A stretch of DNA of 64,000 nucleotides from assembly GCF_048544455.1 (NCBI RefSeq), contig NC_133538.1:439268311-439332310 (forward strand), read 5' to 3'. The position numbers were made by a program, and so were the translations under genes. The notes under the pieces are model-generated. The model worked only from the letters and a program-made list of their open reading frames with translations, had not been told where the DNA came from and made no database searches. The DNA comes from Silene latifolia (Eukaryota; Streptophyta; Magnoliopsida; Caryophyllales; Caryophyllaceae). Shown here one piece after another: positions 1 through 10,624 of this stretch; positions within the stretch are counted from its first letter, which is position 1, and the number at the start of each line of letters is the position of its first letter.

Positions 1-107
1 GGATAACATTTTTAGGTCACTCTGGCCATTTTGTAACCTTGACGGATAACATTTGAATTTTACATCACTTTGGTAAATTTGTAACTTGGACGATCAACAT
101 TCTTGGG
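1..107. repeat. Degenerate ~45-bp tandem repeat
   Basis: The phrase GGATAACATTT followed by a T-rich stretch and TTTGTAACNTNGAC occurs at 1-43 and again at 44-91. A third start (GATCAACATT) follows at 92. It lies in the 3' part of the Tat element or in its antisense gene's upstream region. No function is evident. Confidence 0.5.
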
Positions 108-188
108 TAGAAAATTTTCACTTGGCACCTCTAAAACCAACCTATCAAATTGCTTTTAGCTTTCTTCTTTTCTAAGGTTATTGTGAAA

Positions 189-618
189 TGTTGGAATGTG
201 ACTTGATAGTCGCATCGGGAATTATGTTGGAGTAGGATGAATATCGATGAAGGAAGACGGAGTTGGGCCAAGTGACTTGCTTGGACTTTTTCGGGTTGAT
301 TTGTTTTATGGCAGTTTTCTTAATAGTTTCCTAATCCCTTTTGTATTAGGTTAATTTGTGGGTTTACTATATAAACACCCACAATTACCTATCTTAGGTT
401 TAAGGAGAGAAAAGAGAGCTAAAACACAGTGAGTTTTCTAGAGAGGCAGTTCTTGAAAAACTCGGAAGTTCATCGTTGTATCTGTATTTCTCCATACATA
501 GTGAAATTGATCCCTTGCCCCTGTGGACGTAGCTATCACCTTGATAGTGAACCACGTAAATCTTTGTGTTCAATCTTTATTGCTTTTGTTATCGTTTACA
601 CGACGCTTCCGCACAACA
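189..618 (+). repeat. 5' LTR of Tork-like copia element
   Basis: It begins TGTTGG and ends CAACA, just before the primer-binding site. It carries a TATA box at 368-375. The same 430 bp recur at 4902-5331. A short open frame (429-617) occurs in both copies but is LTR sequence, not a gene. Confidence 0.95.
367..376 (+). promoter_or_regulatory. TATA box of copia LTR promoter
   Basis: CTATATAAAC lies about 250 bp before the LTR end, a sensible place for the U3 core promoter. The matching copy in the 3' LTR lies 4713 bp downstream. Confidence 0.7.
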
Positions 619-620
619 AG

Positions 621-633
621 TGGCACCAGAGCC
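621..633 (+). other. Primer-binding site (tRNA-iMet type, two mismatches)
   Basis: TGGCACCAGAGCC starts two bases after the 5' LTR. It matches the usual plant copia site TGGTATCAGAGCC except at two positions. Confidence 0.7.
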
Positions 634-658
634 AGGTTCGTGATCCAGAGGGGAGACG

Positions 659-1852
659 ATGACTGAATCAACGATGAGGGTTGAAAAGTTTACTGGGAAG
701 AATTCATTCACGCTATGGCAGATAAAGATGAGTGCTTTGTTGAAACAACAAGGAATTTGGAAACCGCTCTCAAAGAAGAAGAGCGAGGCTGATGCTGCAT
801 CGGGCGCACCTTCGGATGCCGAAGTGCTTATGGAGGAAAAGGCTCATTCCACCATCTTGCTGAGCCTCGCAGACGATATAATCGCAGAGGTTGTGGAACA
901 AACAACGGCGCTAGGATTATGGAAGAAATTGGAGGCGTTATACATGACAAAATCGCTTACAAATAAACTTCTGTTGAAAAAACGTTTGTTTGCCCTAAGA
1001 ATGCAAGGAGGTACGTCACTTAGAGATCATCTTGAAAAGTTTAACACTGTATTATTAGAACTGCGTAATATAGATGTTAAAGTAGAAGATGAGGATGCTG
1101 CATTGTTACTGCTGGTTTCTTTGCCAGATAGTTTTGAGAATTTTGTTGAAACTTTTGTGGTGGGTAGAGAAACGGTGACCCTAGAGGAAGTGAAGTCAGC
1201 ACTTCATTCTAGGGAGTTGCGTCAAAAGGCAACGGCAGACGTTGGTGACAGTTCAGGTTCGGGATTGGTGGCTAAGTCGAATAAAAAGTGGTCAGGAAAG
1301 GGAAAGGCCAAGTCTTCTCAAGTAAGTACTAGCACTGATTCAGGTCCTATAATTTGTTACAAATGTAAAGAACCAGGGCATAAGCGTTTTCAATGTCCTC
1401 TGTTAAAGGGCAAGAATAATGCTGCGGCAGTTGTACAAAGTAAGGCGAAAGACTACGATTCTGAAGGGGACTACGCTCTTACAGTGGGTGATACATGCTC
1501 TAAGGATCGTTGGATTCTTGATTCGGGTTGCTCTTATCACATGTGTCGTCATAGAAATTGGTTCTATACTTATGAGTCATTTGATGGTGGTCACGTTGTC
1601 GTTGGCAACAACGCTACTTGTAAGGTGATTGGTATTGGATCAATTAGGATTCGGACGGGTGAAGGAAAAATTCGTACTTTGCACAAAGTTCGTCATGTTC
1701 CAGAATTGGGTAAAAACTTGTTATCACTTGGTGTCTTAGATGATAAGGGATTTCGGTTTTCAGGCTCTAAAGGGGAATTGACGATCTGGAGTGGTTCTGA
1801 CTTGGTACTTCGAGGTATCAAGATAGACACCTTGTATGTTTTACTGGGGTGA
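659..1852 (+). CDS. Copia gag and protease, truncated by stop
   Basis: This 397-residue frame starts at an ATG 26 bp after the primer-binding site. The first ~200 residues form the copia gag domain. A CX2CX4HX4C zinc knuckle lies at residues 233-246 (C-Y-K-C ... H ... C). The aspartic protease motif D-S-G is at residues 288-290 within WILDSG. The frame stops at TGA 1850-1852, where a full-length polyprotein would run into the integrase zinc domain. That domain resumes in another frame at about 1890, so a small indel split the polyprotein. Gag and protease themselves look intact. Family identification is confident; lineage (Tork/Tnt1-like) is less so. Confidence 0.85.
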   Translation: MTESTMRVEKFTGKNSFTLWQIKMSALLKQQGIWKPLSKKKSEADAASGAPSDAEVLMEEKAHSTILLSLADDIIAEVVEQTTALGLWKKLEALYMTKSLTNKLLLKKRLFALRMQGGTSLRDHLEKFNTVLLELRNIDVKVEDEDAALLLLVSLPDSFENFVETFVVGRETVTLEEVKSALHSRELRQKATADVGDSSGSGLVAKSNKKWSGKGKAKSSQVSTSTDSGPIICYKCKEPGHKRFQCPLLKGKNNAAAVVQSKAKDYDSEGDYALTVGDTCSKDRWILDSGCSYHMCRHRNWFYTYESFDGGHVVVGNNATCKVIGIGSIRIRTGEGKIRTLHKVRHVPELGKNLLSLGVLDDKGFRFSGSKGELTIWSGSDLVLRGIKIDTLYVLLG

Positions 1853-2749
1853 GACGCGATTAGTTCTCGGATTGTGCATCAGTAAATCACATGGAGATGA
1901 CCAAGTTATGGCACCAAAGACTTGGTCATATGAGTAATAGAGGGATGCAGCTGTTGTCAAATAGAAATCTTCTGGAGGGTGCTAAGGTGAAGAACCTAGA
2001 GTTTTGTGAGCATTGCGTGTTTGGTAAGAAACACAGGTCGAAATTTAGCAAGGGTGCTCATACTACTAGAGAAATTCTGATTACATCCATTCAGATTGCT
2101 GGGGGCCTTCTCGTGTAGAGGGACTTGGAGGAATTAACTACTTCGTTACATTTATTGATGATTTTTCCAGGTACACGTGGTTGGTGTTATTGAAACACAA
2201 GGATGAGGCTTTCAAGGCTTTCACGCAATGGAAAGCTTTGGTGGAAAACCAGAAAGATAAGAAGATTAAGAAGCTACGAACTGACAACGGGATGGAGTTT
2301 TGTTCAAACAAGTTCGATGAGTTCTGTAAAGATGAGGGTATTGGAAGGCATCATACCGTCCGGAAAACACCACAAAAGCGGTGTTGCGGGCGCATGAACC
2401 AGACCTTGCTAGAGAGAGTTCGATGCATGCTCTCAAATGCAAGTGTAGCTAGAAGATATTGGCCTGAAGCTGTGAAAACAGCTTGTTACTTGATCAATCG
2501 AGGGCCTCATATGGGAGTTGACTGCAAAATCCCGTATGAGCTATGGAGCGGTAGTGTACCAGATTATTCGGGTTTACGGACTTTTGGGTGTGTAGCCTAC
2601 TACCACGTTCGTGACAGTAAGCTTGATCCAAGAGCTAGAAAGGGCAGCGACTTCATGGGTTATGGAGAAGGAGTGAAGGGATTCAGATTTGGTCTCCGTC
2701 GAGGGGCCGTGTTATTATCAGCAGGGATGTAACCTTTGACGAAAATTCT
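1853..2749 (+). pseudogene. Copia integrase, frameshifted and catalytically damaged
   Basis: The zinc-binding part (LWHQRLGHMS ... CEHC) reads in one frame from 1891 to a TAG at 2116-2118. The core (first Asp in IDDFSRY, second in TDNG) resumes in another frame by about 2140 and runs to 2732. At 2370-2395 two small compensating indels replace the residues around the expected catalytic Glu with cysteines and glycine, while the frame recovers at RMN. The catalytic triad is therefore lost. The C-terminal part then shifts frame again near 2735 before the reverse transcriptase. Confidence 0.85.
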
Positions 2750-4054
2750 ATGTTCTTTTCTCATGATCCTTCTACAGGTACCGTAGACAAGCAAGGGAGC
2801 ACCGCCAGTGAGGTGGAGTTTGAGGTGGCCACTTCCACTATTTCCATGTTCCCACGGGTTGTGATCGAGGAGGATGCCGAGCCAGTAACTCCTAGACCTG
2901 AGGTTAATCCAGCTGAGGAGGAGGAAGAACCGCAGGAGGAGGCATCTAGTGAGCAAAGTCCAATTCCTGAAATACCTAAACGTGTATCAAGGAAGCCGAA
3001 TAGGCTCATTGAGGAGATGTCCGGTCGAAAAGTCGGCCAAAACCACTTTCTTGAGGATATGATAGGTTATGCTTTACAGGTAGCGGATATAATAGAGTCA
3101 CATGAGCCTATGTCCTACAGGGAAGCAGTTACTTGTGACGAGTCTGTGCAATGGCTTGCCGCAATGGGTGAGGAGATTGAATCTCTTCACAAAAATGGAA
3201 CTTGGGATCTTGTGCCAAAGACCGAAAGGAGAAAGTTAATTGGTTGCAAGTGGGTGTTCAAGCGTAAGGAAGGAACTTGGTGGGCCGAGATGGTTAGGTA
3301 CAAAGCGCGGCTAGTTGCAAAAGGCTTCAGTCAGGTGGAAGGAGTCGATTATATGGAGATTTTCTCTCCTGTTGTTCGGCACACCTCTATTCGCGTGTTA
3401 CTAGCAATAGTGGCACATTTTGATCTTGAGCTTGAGCAACTTGATGTCAAGACAGCTTTCCTACATGGAGAGTTGGAGGAGGATATTCTAATGAAACAGC
3501 CAGAGGGGTTCGAGATTCCAGGGAAGGAACATCATGCGTGCAAATTGAAAAAGTCCTTGTATGGACTAAAACAATCTCCGAGGCAATGGTACAAGAGATT
3601 TGACACTTTCATGGTTGAGCATGGGTATGATAGAAATCCATACGATTGTTGTGTTTATCACAATAAGCTTGCTGACGGGTCTATGACCTATCTATTGTTA
3701 TATGTGGATGACATGCTAGTTGCTGCGAAGTGTAAATCTGATATTGACAGATTGAAGGCTATGCTCAGTTCGGAGTTTGATATGAAGGATCTTGGAGCTG
3801 CAAAGAAAATCTTAGGCATGGAGATATTAAGGGACCGTTCAAAGAAGAAGCTTTTCTTATCTCAGAAAAGTTATGTAGAGAAGTTGCTTGGTCGTTTCGG
3901 GATGAGCCAAGCGAAGGCCTTGAACACTCCTTATGCAGTTGGTAAGCTTACAGTTTCTTCTGCACCTCAAAGTGACGATGAGAAGTCTTATATGTCGATG
4001 GTTCCGTATGCTAGTGCAAAGAGGAAGTTTAATGTATGCTATGGTTTGTACTAG
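2750..4054 (+). pseudogene. Copia reverse transcriptase (RVT_2)
   Basis: An acidic linker (roughly residues 1-90) is followed by a typical copia reverse transcriptase: KWVFKRK, then YKARLVAKGFSQ, LDVKTAFLHG, KKSLYGLKQSPRQW and the catalytic YVDD at 3701-3712. The palm and fingers appear intact. The frame is lost near 4015-4035 in the conserved stretch after VPYAS, and the connection to RNase H continues one frame over. The apparent start at 2750 is not a real initiation site; this is the middle of a polyprotein. Confidence 0.9.
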
Positions 4055-4661
4055 GCCTGGATATTGCACATCTTTGTAAGTGTTGTCGGCGGTTTATGGC
4101 TCAACACAGGAAGGAGCACTGGTTAGCGGTTAAGCGTATTTTCCGCTATTTGAGGGGAACGACAGATATTGGCCTCATATACGGGAATGATACAAATTGC
4201 TTGGTAGCGAGTTATTGATTACGATTATCTTTGCGATGTAGATAGCGGGAGGTCCGTAACCGGGTATGTGTTTACTCTTGGTGGATCGCTTGTCAGTTGG
4301 AAGTCTACGCTTCAATCTTCTGTGACTTTGTCAACCACGGAGGCAGAGTATATGGCTTTGACTGCGCGCCAAGGAGGCAATATGGTTAAAGGGGCTTGTG
4401 AGTTTCTTTGGTTTACATCATGATAATCTTTGTTGTGTTTTGTGATAGTTTAAGCGCTATTTGCTTGGCAAAGGATCAGGTGCATCATGATCGAACCAAG
4501 CACATTGATGTCAGGTATCATTTCTTGCGTACTGAGAAAAGGATAGTAGTAAAGAAGGTAGGAACAGCTGACAATCCCGCGGATTGCTTTACTAAGCCGG
4601 TTCCGTTCAGTAAGTTCAAACATTGCTTGGACTTATTGAACATAGACAGATATGTCTAGTC
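4036..4661 (+). pseudogene. Copia RNase H, frameshifted
   Basis: Homology continues as HWLAVKRIFRYLRGTTD, then a TGA at 4216-4218. RNase H residues (TTEAEYMALT at about 4330-4365, CDSLSAICLAKD at about 4441-4473, RTKHIDVRYHF, and NPADCFTKP at about 4573-4600) are all recognisable but lie in more than one frame. The last frame ends at TAG 4657-4659. The C-terminal half (4408-4659) is uninterrupted. Confidence 0.85.
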
Positions 4662-4889
4662 CCTTAGGGGAGTTGAGCTCAAGGTGGAGTTCTTTGAGCA
4701 ACCTTTGTCCGGGTTTAGAGGATGGAAGACCCAGTCAGGGTATAACGGATGCGGACCCAATCCAATCCAGTATAGAGGATGTGTAGATTCGGGTTCGAAG
4801 TCTATGGTGTTCTAGTTGTGTGCACAATAGCTAGAATGGTGGAGGGGGCAAGATGATTGGAGTTCGTTGCTAAATGCGAGATCCAAGTC

Positions 4890-4901
4890 AAGGTGGAGAA
4901 T
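4890..4901 (+). other. Polypurine tract of copia element
   Basis: AAGGTGGAGAAT lies directly before the 3' LTR and would prime plus-strand synthesis. Confidence 0.8.
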
Positions 4902-5331
4902 TGTTGGAATGTGACTTGATAGTCGCATCGGGAATTATGTTGGAGTAGGATGAATATCGATGAAGGAAGACGGAGTTGGGCCAAGTGACTTGCTTGGACT
5001 TTTTCGGGTTGATTTGTTTTATGGCAGTTTTCTTAATAGTTTCCTAATCCCTTTTGTATTAGGTTAATTTGTGGGTTTACTATATAAACACCCACAATTA
5101 CCTATCTTAGGTTTAAGGAGAGAAAAGAGAGCTAAAACACAGTGAGTTTTCTAGAGAGGCAGTTCTTGAAAAACTCGGAAGTTCATCGTTGTATCTGTAT
5201 TTCTCCATACATAGTGAAATTGATCCCTTGCCCCTGTGGACGTAGCTATCACCTTGATAGTGAACCACGTAAATCTTTGTGTTCAATCTTTATTGCTTTT
5301 GTTATCGTTTACACGACGCTTCCGCACAACA
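4902..5331 (+). repeat. 3' LTR of Tork-like copia element
   Basis: This is a 430-bp copy of 189-618 with no difference that I could find, followed by the duplicated target TGAAA. Confidence 0.95.
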
Positions 5332-5336
5332 TGAAA

Positions 5337-7073
5337 CTTGATAAAAACACAATTTGTTTTACCGACATTAGCAACACTAGTAAATTCTGGAAGGCAAATT
5401 TTACTGGCTCTCTCCAAAGGTGGAACCGCCAAGATTTTCTTGAAGTACAAGTATTTATTTTTTTAATCATAAACCATCTATATATATAGCCCTCAAGCAA
5501 TGCATATTTAGAGTACTCTCATATTACCGTCTTTGAAGCTAAACAAATAAAGATTGTCTTATTTCTCTTCAAGTTCCTAAACACTTGTTGCAACAGGTAC
5601 CCTTTTTTAATGTCTTCTTTATTAATCACTTAAAAATCTTCTAAATTTAGCACTTGTTTTGTTTTTTTTTTTTTTAAATTTGATGATGATTGTCTTGTTT
5701 CAAAATTGATCTTGATGACGATTACCTTCCTTGCACTCCCTTATATGAAGACAACGATTTACATAGTGGATGAAGCTTAGTTTTGATAGCATGCGGCCCA
5801 ACTTCGTCTTGCCTTCTTCATTCATTTCATTCATTGTCATCTCAACCTTGTTATCATATAGAAATTAACATTTAAATGACTTTGCTGATTATGTGTATCT
5901 CGTCTTTTTTTTTTTACCACAATTACCATAAATAGCTTTGTCATTTTGTTACACCGAACTTGCATGGTCTTTGTTCCATTGCGTCCGGACCATAATCATT
6001 CTTCCGTTTCCATAATTGATTTGAACTCGTTATTTTGGTAGCTGATCAGAAAGCACGACTTCAATATGGTCAAGTAGCTCATCGTTTTTTTTAACCCCTA
6101 CGTTGGCAGGTGGAGGTAGGATATACTTCTTCAACAACCTAGTTCTTGAAATTAAAAAGAATGGAATGCATTTAACCCGCTGCCAGGAACACCTCGCAAG
6201 ACCGTTTATGTACTGGTTTGAAATTGACGTAAACCTGTTCTCATTTTCATACCCCTGCTAGTAGGAATCGGCTTCGAATTGTTAGGACCTGCCGCCCTCT
6301 CAAAGAGAAGAACAAGGGTATAGAGCCTTCTTCACTTCCTTCCTTTCTTTTCGCATTTTTGATAAATTTATGGTCTTCCTGCACTTTAGCTTGGTTATTT
6401 ATGTTATTGTGTGCTACTGGTCTTGCTTGTAACACATTCCATATCTTTGAACCAATAGAACAAAAATCCTGACAATTTTGAAGTTTTGCTAATTTCTTTT
6501 TTCATAACCAACATATACACATGCCTACAAACTTTGTGGTTAACTAGTCGGTCGTCCTTGCACTTTTAAGGATGACAAAAGTTTTATATCGAAATCCCAA
6601 CTCAGTTTTTTTTTTTTTATTACTCGATGTTCAACCAAGAAATATTTTCCGTTTTTGATCTTGAGTACTTGATTCATTCCAAACACTTCGACTTTGACAG
6701 TATACATGCAGTCTTGCAGTGGTCGATTTTTTTTTGTCTATGAATTTTTTATATTATAATTCAAACACCTCTCTTTGAGATGTTGACTTGATGGGTTTGT
6801 GCCCACACTTGATTTTATGGTCACTTGGTTTGCTAGTTGAGTTTATTTGGCTACTGCTTTTCGTTCTACAATTGTAGCAGTGTACATTTTTTTTGTTTAA
6901 TGCACATCCCTTTATTTTCTTTTTCACTTAGTTTATGAAGAATAACAGGTAGCATTGTTTCATTTGTTTGTAACCTATTTTTTTTTTATGTCCATCTATT
7001 TTGTTCTCTTCGTCAGTTTTCTTATACTTGCTGAATCCTTTTTTTTTTTTGTGAAACAGGTATATATCTCAAC
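5337..7073. other. No gene recognised: T-rich stretch upstream of antisense gene
   Basis: No conserved coding frame was found. Several runs of 9-12 T occur (5668, 5908, 6609, 7039). The last ends in GTGAAACAG just before the gene at 7074 and could be an intron acceptor. Before the copia insertion this stretch was continuous with 1-188. It is either 5' leader and introns of the antisense gene or 3' untranslated Tat sequence. Confidence 0.4.
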
Positions 7074-9160
7074 ATGGCGCACTTTGTCGAACGTTTCAAC
7101 GGTGATCGAAAATATTTGTGTATTAACAATGGTGACCATGGTGAAGAGTCCGAGACCAACCTTCCCGTTTACAAATCATTATTGCGTGCTCAGCGTGAAC
7201 TGGTCAATACCATTACTCCGGCGGATTTTCAAGAAAACATGTCAATTCCTGCTAGGCCGAGCGCTTATGGGACTCGTGGTCATACGCTTATCAGTACTTT
7301 ACCTACACAACCTATGCAAGATGAAATATTTCCACTTTTGGGGCGTAGAATCATTTCCGGAGATACCAGATGGGGTTGTCGCGTTATTCAAATTCCCGGA
7401 GAATCAACTTACATCGCAGGGTACTGGGAATGGACCGAAGATGTTCTTGCTAGATATGGAGTCGTCCTGAAAAATTGTTCAATTTATGATGCGGTGTATG
7501 CTTCATTATATTCTTATGTCCGAGAACCTTGTATTTTGCATGCATTTATAGAAGCTTGGTGTTCCACTACCAACACACTTCATACTATGTTCGGAGAATT
7601 TTCTATATCTCTATGGGACCTCCATCGTCTCAGCGGTTTGCCTATCCTTGGATCAATTTATGATGAAGCAGTTCCTAGTTTTGACAACTTACATGCTCTT
7701 GATGCTCAAGGTGTTCGGGTAATTCCCCGAGCATGTCATTTCCTACTGGTTGTTTATCATCGTCTTAAAATGCAGTCAGGTGGAAAAGGTGTCACTTCAC
7801 AGCAATGGATTGAGTTTTGGTGCAAGAGGTCTCATGTATATAAAATGCCCCTGAAGCGACGGCGAGAGAGCAAGAATCCTCCTAAATTCACGGAAACCCT
7901 TCTCGGAAAAATTGACCCAAAACCGCTTGTCGGACAAATTGAAGAGGCAAAAATATTTGAGTCATTGGGAATAGTTCATGAAAGTAGGAAGCAAACAACA
8001 TATCGCGACCTTCTTATCATGTTTGGTTATGTAACTTTGTACTCCTAAATCAAGATCGACTTATTAGACCAGAAACTTTTGAGGTTGCAAGCTTGATGGC
8101 TCGTGGAGAAGTATTTAGTCTTGCACCACCGGTGTTAGCTATTATTTATCGAGGGCTCAACATGATTTCTACATCTCCCAAGCCTGGTTATTCGGGTTCC
8201 GTCTTCCCTGCCCATTATTTGTATAGCTGGCTTGCTCACTATTTCAGGACGCATCACGAAGTTGAACCATGCCCCAGGGGTCCAAGAATGGTGCTTTATT
8301 CTGGTGCGCAACACGCCAAATTTTTTAGAGATGACGAAGCTCGTAGACTCATTCACGAAGGACGGTCCATCAACCTTGGCTGTATTACTAAATTCTTTGA
8401 CAAGGGTGTATGTTTGCACGATGATGGAGCCTTAGATAAAGTAAACTTCAGCTATTTCATTTGTTTACGTACTGCATACTTTCCATTACGCTCCGGTGCA
8501 TTATTTGTGCTCCAGCCATACACCCCATATCGGTTTTCCAAACAATTTGGTTTCTATCAAGGGCTTCCCAGCACTCTTACTTCAAATGCTAAACATGTAT
8601 CTTGCAAAGAAGCTCTCAAAAAATGGCGAATGATTTTATTTGAAGGTAGTCGATCTCGGGTGCATTTGTTTCCTCCTCCAAGGTCAAAGTGGCGCGATTT
8701 TAATTCGGTAGCTTTTGAAAAGTGGTGGAGCAAGGTAGATGTAAAGGACTTGTTAGCAAAAGCTCATGTGCAGAATTCGGCAATAGAACCTGATCCGACC
8801 AAGAAGTTATCTAAAAGTCATGGGAAAAAGAGTGCAACACGTATGTCGCCGAATCATTCCATAACTGAAGGCTCTGGTGAGACACCATCCTTAATTCAAT
8901 CTCCGAGAAACCAGGCGGGCGGTTCGCAACCAAATCATATTATTGCGGGAGGAGTGGATAGTGATGATGGGGAGTCGGACACCAACTTCAAACATAGGCG
9001 TCGAGGAGACGTTGATAAAGCCAGAGGAGAAGTTGATAAAGGCAAAGCAGCTGCTACTATCGATGTGCGAAACCTCAGTCGAGTTGACGTGGACTTCTTT
9101 GCAAACATACCAGAATTCTCTGATAATCCCTCAAAATTGATTCTAGTAGTACACCTTTAA
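7074..9160 (+). pseudogene. Plant mobile domain (PMD) protein gene, antisense in Tat element
   Basis: The ATG at 7074 opens a 324-residue frame to 8048. Homology then continues in another frame (…RLIRPETFE at about 8056-8083) to 9160, so a 1-base shift lies near 8013-8030. Family features include SISLWDLHRLSGLP (about 7603-7644) and KQFGFYQGLP (about 8538-8567), typical of the aminotransferase-like plant mobile domain. Members are known as host genes and as passengers of transposons, and antisense ORFs of this kind have been reported in Tat-lineage elements. The gene runs tail-to-tail with the element's integrase. The C-terminal ~130 residues are basic and low-complexity. Function of the domain is not well established. 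Identification is good; activity is unlikely given the frameshift. Confidence 0.75.
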
Positions 9161-9249
9161 TTCTTGTTATCAACTTATTTTATTTTATTTATTTTATTAT
9201 TATTATTTTATTTTATTTTTTATATATTTTTTTTAAAATTTCTTTTTGC
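9161..9249 (+). other. Probable intron of the PMD gene
   Basis: An A/T-only stretch (9175-9245) ends in TTTTTGCAG and is followed by an open frame in phase. A donor is not clear; a GT near 9147 is the best candidate. I infer an intron from composition and the acceptor. Confidence 0.4.
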
Positions 9250-10062
9250 AGGACGGAGAATTTAACCTCGAGAAAGAAGTGCCAAATTTGAAAGGTGAAC
9301 CTCTTCTTGATGTTGTAGACCGACAAAATCCACGCAAAGGCAAGGAGTTAAAAAAATTCAAACATCCTGTTGACGAAGGTAAAATAGAATCATCTCATCC
9401 GAAGAGCAAAACAATGGCCCAGTCAACCTCTACCAATCAACCGTCTGTTGAAAGGGATTTTACATACATGCTTGAAGTTGGCTGCTAGTAGTTTGTTGAA
9501 GACCGTAAAAGAGGCAGCTTTTGCAGATGTCGAGAAAATTGGGAAAGAAGCCACCTTGGTTTACAAATGTATAACACACTTTAAAGGAGATCCAACTCGT
9601 CTTCAAGACAAGATAGAGTCGTATGTCGCCACCGTCAAGGCTTTCCGCTTTCTAGAAGAAGCTACCAGGGACCGTCTTCGCCATGAGGATTTGGGCAAAG
9701 AAATTACTGAAGAGCGCGAAGGGCTCGAAAAAGATAGTCATGTTCTTGCTGATGCCGAGGCGGCTTGTCTCACTATAGCGGAAAAGATGTCCCATGTAGG
9801 CAAGGAGATAGCTCAACTGGAAGATACGTTAGAAAAAGCTCATCAAGCATATCGTCAGTTAGCTAGTGACATGGAAAATCTTGAAAGATCCCGCAAGGCT
9901 GCTCAAGACCAAATTGAAACAAGAGGGTCGAAGATCGCTAAATTGGAGGCCACCCCGCAATTGAGTGCAGAAGATGTAGCCGTTCTTGAGGAGAAGAGAC
10001 GTTTAGTCCTGGAATTGCAATCATCGTTGAACCCAGATGCTTGGATGGATTTGGTACTCTAG
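9250..10062 (+). pseudogene. C-terminal coiled-coil exon of the PMD gene, frameshifted
   Basis: The first part (to 9488) is charged and low-complexity. The second (from about 9448, another frame) is an alpha-helical segment with regular hydrophobic and charged spacing: EKIGKEATLV, ITEEREGLEKDSHV, KEIAQLEDTLEKAHQAY, VLEEKRRLVLELQSSL. A frameshift near 9450-9485 separates the two. N-terminal PMD plus C-terminal coiled coil is a common layout in these mobile-domain proteins. The stop at 10060-10062 lies 563 bp from the integrase stop of the opposite strand. Confidence 0.6.
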
Positions 10063-10407
10063 GATAAATTTAATCATAGGTCACCATCCTTTTTTTTTGT
10101 ATACGTACCCATTTTTATTTTGACATGATAACGAGGTACGTTATAACTTAGTAAGCAAGAGTTGTAGTCTTCGGTATACACACGTACTTTTTTTTTGTAT
10201 TCGTACTGTTTTGTTGTACGTGGTAATTTTGTGTTTAGCTGATATGCTGCGCACTTCTCTCTTTTGGGTTTAATATAAATGTATGTTACATTATAAATTT
10301 GCATTCGGCTGTTAGACTATATCTATGTAGATATAACGTAACAGACACGTGATTTTTAGATTTAGCCGTTCACAATTTAAACTCATGCGGGCCAGGAGTG
10401 GTAAAAC

Positions 10408-10439
<32 letters not shown>

Positions 10440-10624
10440 TGATACACATTTTTTTTGTGGCTGCACTCAGGCTACATGTTCACCCAAGTTGCCTACGTAC
10501 TTGCAAAGTAGAAACAGTACTTCACAAGATCAAGCCGACGTAGTTCATAGAGGTTTGCAGTTTTGACTCTTGCTTAGGAGCATGGCTTGCAGTTTACGCT
10601 CTTGCTTAGGAGCATGAGGTTGTT
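10063..10624. other. Spacer between antisense gene and Tat pol
   Basis: No gene was seen. It holds a run of about 29 T at 10410-10438 and two further T-rich runs. A 30-32 bp direct repeat stands at 10555-10586 and 10587-10616, each ending in CTCTTGCTTAGGAGCATG, just downstream of the integrase stop. This would be the shared 3' flank of two convergent transcripts. Confidence 0.6.
10555..10616. repeat. Two-copy direct repeat, ~31 bp
   Basis: TTGCAGTTT plus CTCTTGCTTAGGAGCATG occurs twice in tandem with small differences between the halves. Confidence 0.75.

Larger units (their letters stand above)
189..5331 (+). mobile_element. Complete Ty1/copia retrotransposon (Tork-like), nested in the Tat element
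   Basis: The two LTRs are 189-618 and 4902-5331, both 430 bp, starting TGTTGG and ending CAACA. They look identical base for base on manual comparison. The insertion is flanked by an exact 5-bp duplication, TGAAA at 184-188 and 5332-5336. The domain order gag, protease, integrase, reverse transcriptase, RNase H is that of Ty1/copia. Coding is interrupted at about 1850, 2118, 2735, 4035, 4218 and 4380-4408. The mix of LTR identity and broken coding suggests recent transposition supplied in trans. Confidence 0.95.

Noticed and set aside
429-5489. Short open frames in both copia LTRs (from 429 and 5142) encoding the same peptide
   Set aside because: They start at GTG, lie in duplicated LTR sequence and have no family match; identical because the LTRs are identical.
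6955-7470. Phe-rich frame overlapping the start of the PMD gene
   Set aside because: T-rich leader read as codons; the overlapping PMD frame from 7074 has clear family motifs.
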